Assembly: GCF_019443085.1 (NCBI RefSeq)
Contig: NZ_JAHZIL010000003.1
Location: 1,116,001-1,180,000, forward strand
Direction of reading: 5' to 3'
DNA: 64,000 nucleotides
Source of the DNA: Marinobacter sp. F4218
Lineage (GTDB): Bacteria > Pseudomonadota > Gammaproteobacteria > Pseudomonadales > Oleiphilaceae
Part shown: positions 21,350 through 30,528 of the stretch, piece after piece
Layout: every line of letters begins with the position of its first letter
How positions within the stretch are numbered: the stretch's first letter is position 1
The notes under the pieces: model-generated
Told to the model about the DNA's origin: nothing
What the model saw: the letters and a program-made list of their open reading frames with translations, nothing else
Databases searched by the model: none
Translations under genes and position numbers: made by a program

Positions 21350-21646
21350 TTACTTGGTGTACAAGTAGCGCTTTATAAGTTTGTCGCCCGCGGCAAAGGC
21401 CACCACAAATCCGCGATGGTAAATCTCTGCCCCATAAAATCGAATCATGGCGTTTTCGCTTCTCACTAAACCCTCTGAACGAAGTGCAACAGACAGGCCC
21501 CTGATTTCACCCTTCTCTTTTGAAACCATACCCAGAGGGACCGCCAAGATCCATCGATCAGTCCAACGTCTCCGGCCGGAAACCACCTGCGAAAATACGA
21601 CAGTGTTTGCGATTAGCATATATTTATATAGGATGATTGTATTCAC
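21350..21646 (-). CDS. Possible small exported or membrane protein
   Basis: A 98-codon frame starting with GTG (or ATG at 21619). The N-terminus is hydrophobic (MLIANTVVFSQVV) and the C-terminal half (ENAMIRFYGAEIYHRGFVVAFAAGDKLI, shown in parts: GAEIYHRGFVVAF) looks protein-like. No clear ribosome site or family was seen, so it may be spurious or a fragment linked to the decayed gene downstream. Confidence 0.3.
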   Translation of the reverse strand: MNTIILYKYMLIANTVVFSQVVSGRRRWTDRWILAVPLGMVSKEKGEIRGLSVALRSEGLVRSENAMIRFYGAEIYHRGFVVAFAAGDKLIKRYLYTK

Positions 21647-21704
21647 CGGGTAGTAACACGGCAGTTCCCTACCAACAAATAACTCGCCATAAGGAACCGT
21701 GGCT

Positions 21705-22196
21705 ATGAAACCCTACCTCTGCATTCTATTTCCTATCTTCCTGACCGCCTGCGCTTCGAACAACACACAACCTGGAGCCACCCCGCCAGAAGAAAGCATT
21801 GTTTTCAAGAAGGAGTGCAAGGGCGTACCGTTTGACAGGTACAGGGATCAGACTGTGAACTTGACGTACGATCAGACAGTGGAGAAAAGCAGCGAACTGA
21901 ACGCTGCCTTGGCAGCAGGCACAGAAGAGCTCAAGAAGATCGACGCATCCGCAGAGATCGGAGCTGGCACAACCAGAAGCACCAAGAACAACGTCACAGG
22001 CACAGCCGTCTACAAATCCATTGTGACTGGCGAAGAGGCCAAAGTGAAATCGGCTTTCCAGGATACCTTCTGTACCACTCTTGCCTTCTACGAGCGCCCC
22101 GAGTTGACCCAAGCCCAGAGAGACCAGCTCTTTGAGGTTATGGTTAAATCGATCAAACTCCGCCAAGAATGGATTACTGCACCTAGCCCAAAGTGA
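21705..22196 (+). CDS. Small lipoprotein of unknown function
   Basis: The 163-residue protein has a lipoprotein signal (MKPYLCILFPIFLTAC, Cys ~16) and then a polar, mostly helical domain with two Cys pairs possible (KECKGVPF, DTFCTTLAF). It is probably anchored in the outer membrane or held in the periplasm. AAGGA precedes the ATG. The next gene overlaps its stop codon, so the two are likely co-expressed. I do not recognise the family. Confidence 0.7.
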   Translation: MKPYLCILFPIFLTACASNNTQPGATPPEESIVFKKECKGVPFDRYRDQTVNLTYDQTVEKSSELNAALAAGTEELKKIDASAEIGAGTTRSTKNNVTGTAVYKSIVTGEEAKVKSAFQDTFCTTLAFYERPELTQAQRDQLFEVMVKSIKLRQEWITAPSPK

Positions 22197-22870
22197 TGCG
22201 CGGTTGGGTGGAGCCACTTATCGAATACGATAAGAAACGGACCGATTCAACCGCCGAACTCCATATCGAAATCACCAATCAAAACAATTTTCCAATGGAT
22301 ATTCGTTGGGTTGATCTTAATTTGACGGGCTACTACGAAACTGGAGAAGAAATCCCCTCAAGTGGCATTCCCTTTTCCATCGGCACTTCAACTTGGGGCA
22401 AACGTTTACCATTTGGTAGAATAATGCTCACATCCAGCGACAACGTAGAGGTCAGCACCGAAGTTAACGACGAATTCCCCATTCACATTAACGCCCTATC
22501 AACTGGATATTTTGTCGTCGATTTTTGCCGTTTTCCGAAGCCGAGCCCATCACGTCACCCGGACATTATCGGCCTTTCGAGCCCAAGCATTACTATGACA
22601 AGCATGAGCGAGGCAGAAGCAATCCAATCTGAGAGGAGTAACGCCAAAATTCAGTTGGCAATATCCATCAAAAACCCAACTGATGGACCAAACTTCGTCG
22701 AAGAAAAAACCATCTATCTCACGGATCCCGGAAACCTGCCCGAATGCCCTACCCCAACATCACGATTAGAAGAGGACAGGAAGAAACTGGAGGGTATGTA
22801 CCTCGATGCTTGCCTTAAGAGTCCTCTTTGCGATCCGTACAAACTCATCGAGAGGTTATCAACGGATTAG
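22196..22870 (+). CDS. Hypothetical protein coupled to the island lipoprotein
   Basis: A 224-residue protein of unknown function without a signal peptide in this frame. It begins at an ATG (or overlapping GTG at 22193) within the stop of the lipoprotein gene. The first part (AELHIEITNQNNFPMDIRWVD) resembles a beta-sandwich with NG-rich loops. Four Cys lie in the C-terminal third, two of them in CLKSPLCDPYKL. Low GC and the position at the right edge support foreign origin. Confidence 0.6.
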   Translation: MRGWVEPLIEYDKKRTDSTAELHIEITNQNNFPMDIRWVDLNLTGYYETGEEIPSSGIPFSIGTSTWGKRLPFGRIMLTSSDNVEVSTEVNDEFPIHINALSTGYFVVDFCRFPKPSPSRHPDIIGLSSPSITMTSMSEAEAIQSERSNAKIQLAISIKNPTDGPNFVEEKTIYLTDPGNLPECPTPTSRLEEDRKKLEGMYLDACLKSPLCDPYKLIERLSTD

Positions 22871-23247
22871 GTGCGTAGGGTCGACTAGACTTAAGTTTCC
22901 GTCCGGAAACTCAAAGTAAACAAGCCAATATCTGCTGGATACGATACGGGAGGAATCCAAGTAGTCCTGTTTCGGGAACAGCAGTTATCTAATTCCAGTT
23001 ACTGGTTAGCGTACGCTTTTCCGCAGAATGTTTTTAAATCACGTGACTTCTACCACTGGGGCCACTCGGTTCTCGGCCAAATGAACTATCACAGAGGACA
23101 ACACGGGAAAGGAAGGTTTTCCATTGCTTTTCAAAAGTGACCCCCAGATCAATCCAAATAGAAGGGGGGGTATTTTTGGGGGTACTAATAGAATAAAAAT
23201 AAAAAAGTTTCCTTATTTTTAAGCACTTAAATCGGAACTTAAGTAGA
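22871..23247. other. Right end of the island, no gene seen
   Basis: There is no supported gene here. A perfect dyad AGTTTCCG-TC-CGGAAACT lies at 22894-22911 just after the last gene; it lacks a T-run, so it is either an operator or a weak terminator. The stretch 23167-23186 repeats the putative integrase arm sites of the left end. Confidence 0.5.
23165..23186. repeat. Putative integrase arm-type sites, right island end
   Basis: The sequence GGGGTATTTTTGGGGGTACT matches 3301-3320 at the left end except for one base. Together they bracket the 20-kb island just inside both attachment copies, supporting a single mobile unit. Confidence 0.55.
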
Positions 23248-23262
23248 CGCCGTCTCCACCAA
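23248..23262 (+). repeat. Attachment site copy 3 (right end of island)
   Basis: The 15 bases CGCCGTCTCCACCAA equal the last part of the ssrA 3' end and mark the right boundary of the island. The T-arm part of the repeat is missing here, as expected if only the crossover core is shared with the chromosomal side. Confidence 0.8.
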
Positions 23263-23270
23263 ACACCCAT

Positions 23271-23300
23271 AGAAAAGCCCCTGATTTCAGGGCCTTTTCC
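23271..23300 (+). terminator. Terminator beyond attachment copy 3, likely ancestral ssrA terminator
   Basis: AAAAGCCCCTGATTTCAGGGCCTTTT is almost the same as the hairpin right after ssrA (271-301). It probably served ssrA before the islands inserted. Confidence 0.7.
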
Positions 23301-23339
23301 GTTTACGCCCCCATAAAGTCAGCATGCAAACCGCAACCA

Positions 23340-24686
23340 TCACCCCCCGACCAGCTTCAACACCCTCTCCAGCATCGGATCCCTGCCCTCCTCGCGCCCC
23401 TTTCGGCCAAGGTAGTGCAGACGGATATGGGGAGGAATTCCCACGTCTTCGTAAACCTGGCCATCGGAGGCCCGGTAGATTTCGTTGGATAAGGTCAGGT
23501 GCCAGCCGTTTGGCAAATGGCGCTCCAGGGTGTCAGAAAGGATGCCGTGAGTAGGCTCACCAATCAGGGTGAGGCGGGGGTGCTGAAGCAAAGAGAGTAC
23601 GAAGATTTCCGCGGCACTGGCCGTCAGCTCGCTGGTCAGCACAAACAGGTTGCCACTGTAGGTTTCCGAGGCAGGGTTAACATAGATGGCCTGTTTGCCG
23701 GTAAAACCGTTGCCATGGCGGGCTGACTTGGTGAAAGCGAGCCGTTTTCGATCCATCAGGTAGGCGGCAAACCGCAGGGCAACGCCATCGTAGCCCCCGC
23801 CGTTATTGCGGAGATCGACAACCAGATTGGGGAGTTCGCCGACATCGGCGAGTACCGCCTTCATCACGCCGTCAATAGCATTCAGATCAGCTGCGGGTTC
23901 GCCGGTCTTACCACTCTGGCCAGCCATGGCACGGATATTCAGATAGCCGATACCATCACTGAGGCGGCCCCACTCCACCAGGCGGTTGCCGCCGTGATTA
24001 ACTCCGTTGACGAGATAATCCTCATGGATGAGGCCGTGGAGCCATTCTTTCAGATCACCCAGGTAGCTGGTGAGTTCACGGTCATCACTGGCGTCTTCCA
24101 GTTCCCGTGTCAGCCGCTGATAAAGTGCGGGGTGGGCGCCGGCATTGTAATGGCCCGAGGGCGTGTGCAATCGGATATGTCCGTCCTTGAGCGGCCTCAG
24201 CATGGCAGCCATGGTGGCAAACAGCGTTTCCCGTGAGCTGCCGGAATGAATTTGCCGGCGATAGGTGTGGTATGCCTGGTCCCACGCCACGCCTTTCAGT
24301 TCAAACAGCGCGTACTGCTCGTCGAAGGTCCGCCAAAAGATTTCGAAATTGTACTCCGGGTCCGCCGGGTCCTGTTTCGGGGTGTCATCGGCGTGGGCGG
24401 GTAAGGCGGCCAGGCGGCGAAAGCCAATGCGCGCCACACCACTCACCCGGTGGGCACTGAACGCCTGACCGGCCGGAGACACTGCCAGATCCTCGTAATG
24501 ATGTCCGAGTTCTTCAAGAGTGCCCCTGTAAAGCGGTAGGCAGCTGATGGCCGTTTCCTCAAACAAGGTGTACCGATCACCCTCTATGGCCAGTATTTTG
24601 CCGTAACCTTGCGAACGCCAGACCCCCTGCAGGTCTGTAAAATGCGGCACAGAACGGGAATGGTTGCGCCCTTGGCGAGGTTTCAT
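23340..24686 (-). CDS. S41-family peptidase
   Basis: The 448-residue protein has an N-terminal beta-rich domain, a helical bundle, and a C-terminal S41 (tail-specific/tricorn-like) protease domain. The domain shows LVVDLRNNGGG, the nucleophile region ELTASAAEIF (Ser ~355) and GEPTHGILSD. The Lys of the CtpA-type catalytic dyad is not at its usual place, as in tricorn-like members. No clear signal peptide follows the ATG at 24686, which has GGAGGT upstream; a longer frame to 24743 has none. It lies just outside the island. Confidence 0.85.
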   Translation of the reverse strand: MKPRQGRNHSRSVPHFTDLQGVWRSQGYGKILAIEGDRYTLFEETAISCLPLYRGTLEELGHHYEDLAVSPAGQAFSAHRVSGVARIGFRRLAALPAHADDTPKQDPADPEYNFEIFWRTFDEQYALFELKGVAWDQAYHTYRRQIHSGSSRETLFATMAAMLRPLKDGHIRLHTPSGHYNAGAHPALYQRLTRELEDASDDRELTSYLGDLKEWLHGLIHEDYLVNGVNHGGNRLVEWGRLSDGIGYLNIRAMAGQSGKTGEPAADLNAIDGVMKAVLADVGELPNLVVDLRNNGGGYDGVALRFAAYLMDRKRLAFTKSARHGNGFTGKQAIYVNPASETYSGNLFVLTSELTASAAEIFVLSLLQHPRLTLIGEPTHGILSDTLERHLPNGWHLTLSNEIYRASDGQVYEDVGIPPHIRLHYLGRKGREEGRDPMLERVLKLVGG

Positions 24687-24968
24687 AGAGACCTCCAGAT
24701 TCGTTTTGGCGACGCTTGCGGGCCAGGCCAAGGCGCATCGCATCGAAGGGATCGTGATTCCTAAAGCGTAGCCAATTATGGGCCAGTGGGTGACCTATCC
24801 GGCCTAATGACTTCCCGGTTCCGGTCGATAACCTCTGAAAGGCCCGGTCACCATTTGAAACAAAGCTGTTGAATATTGCTTCAGGACATGGCTGCTACTA
24901 TGGCGACACACCTGAGGCACGTCGGCTTACTTTCGTTTCTCCGGGCTATCCTTAATCGTTATGCCAGC

Positions 24969-24997
24969 AGGCCCCCGAGCCCGGGGGCTTTGTTTTT
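24969..24997 (+). terminator. Terminator-like hairpin in the cheV leader
   Basis: The stem GCCCCCG / CGGGGGC is followed by TTTGTTTTTG and ends only 17 bases before the cheV start. It either stops read-through from upstream or acts as an attenuator of cheV. Confidence 0.6.
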
Positions 24998-25013
24998 GAA
25001 AGGATCCAGCCGT

Positions 25014-25901
25014 ATGTCCAGCAAAACGAAACAGGCCCAGAAACTCCTGCTGTTTCGGCTGTCCGGTGCCCGCCTGTTCGGGATCGGCACACTGAAAATT
25101 CGCGAAATTCTTCCGTTCATGCGGCTGAGCAAGCTGCCCCACAGCCACCCTGCGGTGATTGGCACGGCCACCTTCCGGGGCTCCGCCGTGCCGGTGATTG
25201 ATATGGCCGCGGCGGTGGGCAATCCTCCGCTCACTGCGGAGGAGCAGCAGAAAGCGTCGATCATCATCACCGACATTCAGCGTCAGGAGATCGGCTTCCT
25301 GGTGCGGGGTGTGCACGAGATCATCGAAGCGGACTGGAAGCATGTGATGCCGCCCCCCAAGGCACTGGGGGACCGGGCGTTCATCACCGGCCTACTGGAC
25401 GTGGATGGGGACATCATCCAGTTGCTGGATGTCGAGCTGTTGCTGGCCAAGGTGTACCCGGAATCACTGGTGACCCGGGATGTAACGCTCACCGACGTTG
25501 AGAGCGAAACCCTGAAGGCCCTGAACATTCTGCTGGTGGACGACTCCCAGGTGGCCCGCAAACAGTTGTCGGACGTTCTGGACAGCAAGGACATTTCCTA
25601 TCAGGTCACCTCCAACGGTGACGAGGCGCTGCAGATTCTGCTGAAGAACAACGAACTGGGCAGGCCCATCGACATCCTGGTCAGCGACATTGAGATGCCC
25701 GGGCTGGACGGCTACGAACTCACGTTCAACGTACGAGACAACCCGGCCCTGAAACCGCCCTACGTGATTCTTCACACCTCACTGAACAGCGAGATGAGCC
25801 TGAGTTACGCGAACCAGGTCGGCGCCAATGAGGCGCTGACCAAGTTCGATGCCGAAGAGCTGTTGCAGGCTATGTTGCGGGGCGCCAGGGAATCCGGCTA
25901 G
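25014..25901 (+). CDS. cheV: Chemotaxis coupling protein CheV
   Basis: The 295-residue protein has an N-terminal CheW-like domain (about 10-150; FGIGTLKIREILPF, VIGTATFRGSAVPVIDM) and a C-terminal receiver domain (from ~172, ILLVDDSQVARKQL; phospho-acceptor Asp in LVSDIEMPG ~224; Lys in TKFDAEE). CheV couples chemoreceptors to the CheA kinase, and phosphorylation aids adaptation. AAGGA precedes the ATG. It stands alone, convergent with the next gene, whose stop overlaps its end. Confidence 0.93.
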   Translation: MSSKTKQAQKLLLFRLSGARLFGIGTLKIREILPFMRLSKLPHSHPAVIGTATFRGSAVPVIDMAAAVGNPPLTAEEQQKASIIITDIQRQEIGFLVRGVHEIIEADWKHVMPPPKALGDRAFITGLLDVDGDIIQLLDVELLLAKVYPESLVTRDVTLTDVESETLKALNILLVDDSQVARKQLSDVLDSKDISYQVTSNGDEALQILLKNNELGRPIDILVSDIEMPGLDGYELTFNVRDNPALKPPYVILHTSLNSEMSLSYANQVGANEALTKFDAEELLQAMLRGARESG

Positions 25902-26575
25902 AACCCGAACCAGTTTTGCTTGATGGTTTCGTATTCCTCTCTGGAGATCATTCCCTCCTCGGATAACCGGCGCATTTCCGCTACCGCCAGGGGAATGCGT
26001 CGCTTGCCTGGCGGTAATTGGGCCTGGCCCCGGGCAATTCCGGCACGAACCCCCTCGATAAAGCTGGTCAGGCGGGCTTCGTCGGACACCATGGCATCCA
26101 AACGAAACAGCACCACATCACTGTTTAACGCCACAAATTCGTAGCAGTGCCTGCGCAGGCGCAGGGCCAGCGCCATCAGCCCCAGCGCCACAACTGCCGG
26201 CGCCAGGAGCCAAAGTGGCGCAGCCGGCAGAAACGAATAGATGGCCGCTGGCACGGTCAGCAGGCAAATCGCCACGAACCAGAGTTTGTACCGGTTGTCC
26301 TTCACTTCCCTCGGCGCTGGGTCAACAAAGGTCAGGTCCAGCACCTGCTCCGGCAACTCCTTCTTACGGCGGTGGGTGGTAATCGACAAATAGTGCTGAT
26401 TAAACCGCTTGAACAGTGTGCTGGTTTTGGCACGCACGTTGGTCTGGCGGAATTTGCTGTTTACCTGCCACGACTCCCGGGGTGGAAGTTCCCACCCCGG
26501 GCGTTGTAACTCAAGATTCGGGGCGGCCCAGTTGTCCAGGTCTATGATGTCGCTCTGGCTTACTGCAACTGTCAC
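25898..26575 (-). CDS. Membrane protein with SHOCT-like C-terminus
   Basis: A 225-residue protein with two adjacent membrane helices (about 100-140: LWFVAICLLTVPAAIYSFL, APAVVALGLMALAL). The C-terminal motif RRLSEEGMISREEYETIKQ resembles the SHOCT oligomerisation motif. It starts with GTG after AAGGATAAG, 15 bases downstream of the di-haem lipoprotein gene on the same strand, so it is likely the last gene of the large envelope operon. Function is unknown; SHOCT proteins often assemble with partners at membranes. Confidence 0.7.
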   Translation of the reverse strand: MTVAVSQSDIIDLDNWAAPNLELQRPGWELPPRESWQVNSKFRQTNVRAKTSTLFKRFNQHYLSITTHRRKKELPEQVLDLTFVDPAPREVKDNRYKLWFVAICLLTVPAAIYSFLPAAPLWLLAPAVVALGLMALALRLRRHCYEFVALNSDVVLFRLDAMVSDEARLTSFIEGVRAGIARGQAQLPPGKRRIPLAVAEMRRLSEEGMISREEYETIKQNWFGF

Positions 26576-26589
26576 GTTTCTTATCCTTC

Positions 26590-29502
26590 TTATGGTGTCG
26601 GGAACTCAAATTTTTCCGGGTCGTTGTACAGGTGGGCACCACTGTCGAGCCACTCGGCAATCAGGCGAAGCTCCGCGTCGGTGAGCATGCCCATGTGGGA
26701 TTGCCTGATGGCCGCGGTCCCCGTGGTTTCCACCTGGTACAGGTCATCATCGGGGTCGTCATCGAACAGGCTGAAGAAGCGGGCGCTGGCGATCGCGCCG
26801 CGCGCACTCATCAACCGCCGTGCAAAGCAGACCCCCGGGTCCGGCAACACGGTCAGGTCACCCTGAACCCCTTCAGGGCAGGCACCATCGACTGTTGGAT
26901 CCACTTCAACCCACTCGCCGTTCTCCTGCTTCAGATAGTAATCCGGCTCGAACAGCTCGACATAGGATTCAAGCTGGCGGCCATCCCAGGAGGCATTGCC
27001 GTTGCCCAGCAACAGGTTGGTGCTGGCACCGCCGCCACCGCCGCCCTCGGCACAGGATTTGTTCTCCGCCGCCCGGTGACAGTTCTGACACGATGTAACG
27101 GAATCGGTGTTCGGGTCGACCCGACAGCTGTTCCAGATCGGCTGGATATGTTCCTTATAATTGATGGTGGCCTTGCAGTCGCTGGTCCAGTTGGTCAGGC
27201 AGGACACGTCGGTAACCGGCGCAGGCGTGTTCAGGTCGGCGTAGGGAATCTCGAAGGCCAGGGAATCGTCCGGCGGATTGCTCCAGTAGTCCTCGTAGCG
27301 AACGGTGTCCGCCCAGGTAGTGGTCAACTGACCCAGCGAGTTCAGCAGGGCCTCGGCCATGGTGTCTTTCCAGTTCGAGGCAATGATCGTAGGATTCGCG
27401 TTCGGGAATGGCATGGCATCGCCCGGTGCGCCGGGGTTGGCCGAGGCAAGCTCGATGTCCGTGCGGGCGTGGGGAATGTCCACTTCCGGATCGTGGCAGC
27501 CGTAACACTTCAGCAACTGCCCATCCTCCAGCAGCAGCGACTGCGGGTGCTGGGTCAGGTAGTTGTAGTTGTAATCCTCAGCGGCAATCAAATCGACCCG
27601 TTTGCCGTATTTGTTCACCACCTCGAACGTAAAGCTGGTGTCGGCCGGTACTTTCACCATCGCGGAACCGTCCGGCTCCACCATCGCGTAGGACAGTACA
27701 TCGTAGAGCGCCCGGTTACCGGAGCCCACCAGCGGCGTCAGGCCCAGCGGAGGCTGCGGTCCATCAGCGGGGTTGAGAACTGGATCGGTCAGGATGGCCT
27801 GCTCAAGCTCCGGCGGGATGTCGCGCTTGCCCAGCACGCGGATAAACCGTTCAGACCGGTCGTCCGGGCGCGTAAGCGAGGGATCGCGACGGGTTTCGAT
27901 ACCGCCGTCGTACAATTCCGCCATGTCGGCCCCGTCCATGTCGTAGACGCTGCGAATGTGGAACAGGGCGGTGTTTTCTTCCAGGTTCAGGGTGTGCTGA
28001 TCGCCGGTGTAGGGCTGGGCCAGCTCGTTGGCATCGGCGATGACGATGTCGGTATAGAGCGCACGCTTGTGGCCCTGAACCACGGGCAGCCGCGTATTCT
28101 GCTGCGGGTCCACCATCCAGATGCCGTACTGGGGATCGCTCAGATTGTCGACGGTCGAGGAGCCTTCACAAACCCCCGTGATTTCCGCCTCCGAGGTCAG
28201 GCACTGGGCCCAACTGGCCAGCAGTCGGCCGGACCCGTCGCCATAGGGAGCAACGGCGCTGTACCAGCCCGCGGGCGACACCTGGTTGGGGTAGAAGTTC
28301 ACCAGCCCCGGCGTCATGGATTCTTCCGCCTCACCAATGACGCTCTCGTCCACGGGCTTGCCCACGGCGAAGAAGTTCTGGCTGTTGACCATGACCACAT
28401 CGCCACCGTAAACCGGGTTGTAGACGTGGCGCATGATGGTCAACAGGTTGCCATCATCGAGCGGGATCGGATCCATGTAGTGGATGAAGGAGGCGTCGGA
28501 GAATTCCTCACTGAGGCTGCCGAAGTAGCGGTGTACGTTGCCGCCACTGGGCGTGATGCGGTACATGCTGAGCACGTCCTCGACGAACACGCGCTCGCCT
28601 TCCACCTGGCCGGCCAGCGAGGCGCCGCACTTGTCTTCAACGGTCCATTCCTTGGGTTCTTCGAGGCCGGACGGGAATTTGCTGCCGTTACCCTGACCGT
28701 ACCCACCGCCATGGGGCTGCTGGTTGAAGTTGGGGTTATCAATGTTTTCCAGGGTGCAGTCCTGGAGCGTTTCATAAAGGCGGCCAAAGCGAATGAAGAC
28801 GACCTGGCCGTCGTTCATGGTGCTCGGCTCGATGTCGTGGAACTGGCCGAAGGTAATCTGGGCAAGCTCGGTTCCGTCCGGGTTCACCGAATGCAGGAGC
28901 GATGCCGGCTCATTGAAGTCTTCCAGATACTCGCGCAGATCCAGCAGTCGCCAGTCACCGCGACCATGCTGCCGCGACGACGAGAAGATAATCTTGCCTT
29001 CGTTGGTGTAGGTCGGGTTGGTGTCCTCACCGGCGTTGGCCAGATCGTCCTCCGCCAGGACACGGCGAATCTTGCCGGTCGCGAAGGTGTATTCGTAGAT
29101 GTTCCAGGTGTTGTGGGAGCCATTGCCCGCAGGACCATGAGCCGCAAAGACCATGCGTTCGCCGTCCGGCGAGACGTCCAGATCCTTGACGTCGTATCCG
29201 GTACTACCGAAGTAGTCATCAAGGATGCTGCGTTCGCTGGAACTCAGGGCTATTCGATCACGCACCATCAGCTTCGCCCCCGGCCTGAACGCATAGGGCG
29301 CACGTGGATCCAGGGGCGGTCGAATATTGAGTGACGACGTATCCCCCATATCCGGATAATCCCGGACCACGTAAGCAAAGGGCTGGTCAGAGAGGATGTT
29401 CTGATCGTTTTCGCTCAGTTCCCCCTCAAAGCAACCGCTCAGCCCGACTGCGGCCAGACCAGCCAGCATGAGGCCGCGGGCCTTCCTTTGAAATGTATGC
29501 AT
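26590..29502 (-). CDS. Large di-haem beta-propeller lipoprotein (HzsA-like)
   Basis: A 970-residue predicted lipoprotein (AAVGLSGCFEG, lipobox Cys ~24). The N-terminal part contains TolB/PD40-type propeller repeats (DVSPDGERMVFAA, NEGKIIFSSSRQ). Two c-type haem motifs follow: CYGCH (~667) and CQNCH (~805). The layout recalls hydrazine-synthase-alpha-like proteins, which are found widely outside anammox bacteria with unknown roles. The start follows a purine-rich site. It is encoded 72 bases after the TonB/AgmX-like gene in the same direction. An electron-transfer or redox-sensing role at the outer membrane is inferred. Confidence 0.8.
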   Translation of the reverse strand: MHTFQRKARGLMLAGLAAVGLSGCFEGELSENDQNILSDQPFAYVVRDYPDMGDTSSLNIRPPLDPRAPYAFRPGAKLMVRDRIALSSSERSILDDYFGSTGYDVKDLDVSPDGERMVFAAHGPAGNGSHNTWNIYEYTFATGKIRRVLAEDDLANAGEDTNPTYTNEGKIIFSSSRQHGRGDWRLLDLREYLEDFNEPASLLHSVNPDGTELAQITFGQFHDIEPSTMNDGQVVFIRFGRLYETLQDCTLENIDNPNFNQQPHGGGYGQGNGSKFPSGLEEPKEWTVEDKCGASLAGQVEGERVFVEDVLSMYRITPSGGNVHRYFGSLSEEFSDASFIHYMDPIPLDDGNLLTIMRHVYNPVYGGDVVMVNSQNFFAVGKPVDESVIGEAEESMTPGLVNFYPNQVSPAGWYSAVAPYGDGSGRLLASWAQCLTSEAEITGVCEGSSTVDNLSDPQYGIWMVDPQQNTRLPVVQGHKRALYTDIVIADANELAQPYTGDQHTLNLEENTALFHIRSVYDMDGADMAELYDGGIETRRDPSLTRPDDRSERFIRVLGKRDIPPELEQAILTDPVLNPADGPQPPLGLTPLVGSGNRALYDVLSYAMVEPDGSAMVKVPADTSFTFEVVNKYGKRVDLIAAEDYNYNYLTQHPQSLLLEDGQLLKCYGCHDPEVDIPHARTDIELASANPGAPGDAMPFPNANPTIIASNWKDTMAEALLNSLGQLTTTWADTVRYEDYWSNPPDDSLAFEIPYADLNTPAPVTDVSCLTNWTSDCKATINYKEHIQPIWNSCRVDPNTDSVTSCQNCHRAAENKSCAEGGGGGGASTNLLLGNGNASWDGRQLESYVELFEPDYYLKQENGEWVEVDPTVDGACPEGVQGDLTVLPDPGVCFARRLMSARGAIASARFFSLFDDDPDDDLYQVETTGTAAIRQSHMGMLTDAELRLIAEWLDSGAHLYNDPEKFEFPTP

Positions 29503-29574
29503 GATCCTACTCCCCTGCCTGAACATCCGAGGACAATCAGACTCCGACCGGGAATGGCCGGAGCCCCTTGACCT

Positions 29575-30516
29575 TTAACCAGGCATAAAATCGAACTTGT
29601 AATTGACCGGTGTGGCTGCGACATCCTCCGGTCCGAAGGAAATCATCTGAATCCGGGCCAGAAGCTTGAGTTCCAGCTTCTGATCCTCCAGCTGACTGTC
29701 CACCAGATTGATGCTGGAGATGCTGCCATCCGGCTCGATCACGATATGGAACACAAACTTGCCCTTGAGCCCCGGATCGCTTCGCAGCGCCCGGTTATAC
29801 AAGGCGTAGATAGCGCCCTTGTGCTGTTCGAAAACCCGGCGGATGGATTCCATGTCACGACCACCGTCAACGCTTGAGCGATGGGAACCGCCGCCGCTGC
29901 TGCCACTGCCGCCACCTCCGGTGCCACTGCCAATCGGGCTATCAACCGAAGTGGACGAGTGCGCCGCCAGCTGTGTTCCGCTGCCGGAATCGTTCATCAC
30001 CGAACTGTTCACGCCGCCACTGGTCTTGGTCGCGGAGGTCGCGCCCAGTACCGAGCGGGCGGCCTTGGCCGCAGCACCGGTTTTCACGTTGGTGTTCCGG
30101 GCCTGGAGCTTCGCCACGTCCAGAGAACTGCGCAGTGAAGACAGCTCCTTGGAAAAGGCAGCCACACCCATCTTGGAGACCTTTTCCCGGGCCTTCTTCA
30201 CTTCCTTGGCCGGCGCCGGTTCCGGAGCGGCTTTCTTCTCGACCGTTTCAGTCTTCTCTTCCTGTTTGACCGGCTCCGGCGGGGGTGGCGGCGGTGCTAT
30301 TTTGCGCTGTTCGATCAGAACCTTGGCCAGGCTGGGTGGCACCCGCTCCTTTTCCTCCCGCTCGATTTCCGGTAGTGGCAGCCAGGGAAAGACCACGGCC
30401 AGCAACAGCAGCAACAGCAACAGTCGTTTCAGAATGCGTTTGAAGCGGCTGTCTTCGTCACCACTGGCGTCCCAGGGCAGAGCGAATTCGTAGGGTGTTG
30501 TTGTCATTGCAGTCAT
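29575..30516 (-). CDS. TonB/AgmX-like periplasm-spanning protein
   Basis: The 313-residue protein has a short cytoplasmic start, one membrane helix (~26-45, leucine-rich), and a Pro-rich segment with PPPPPPEPV (~75-85). A Lys/Ala-rich helix and a Gly/Ser-rich flexible linker (GSGTGGGGSGSSGGG) follow. The C-terminal domain (about 220-313) is of the AgmX/TonB type (RVFEQHKGAIYALYNRALR, GKFVFHIVIEPDGSI). Such proteins carry force from a TolQ/R-type motor to the outer membrane. GGAGGG lies 5 bases before the ATG, and it directly follows the two ExbD genes. Confidence 0.85.
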   Translation of the reverse strand: MTAMTTTPYEFALPWDASGDEDSRFKRILKRLLLLLLLLAVVFPWLPLPEIEREEKERVPPSLAKVLIEQRKIAPPPPPPEPVKQEEKTETVEKKAAPEPAPAKEVKKAREKVSKMGVAAFSKELSSLRSSLDVAKLQARNTNVKTGAAAKAARSVLGATSATKTSGGVNSSVMNDSGSGTQLAAHSSTSVDSPIGSGTGGGGSGSSGGGSHRSSVDGGRDMESIRRVFEQHKGAIYALYNRALRSDPGLKGKFVFHIVIEPDGSISSINLVDSQLEDQKLELKLLARIQMISFGPEDVAATPVNYKFDFMPG

Positions 30517-30528
30517 CGATTCCCTCCG

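Noticed and set aside
26632..29334. A 900-codon open frame on the plus strand opposite the di-haem lipoprotein
   Set aside because: It is an antisense shadow of a GC-rich gene; the minus frame has a lipobox, haem motifs and a ribosome site, while the plus frame has a low-complexity Val/Gly/Arg/His composition and no motif.
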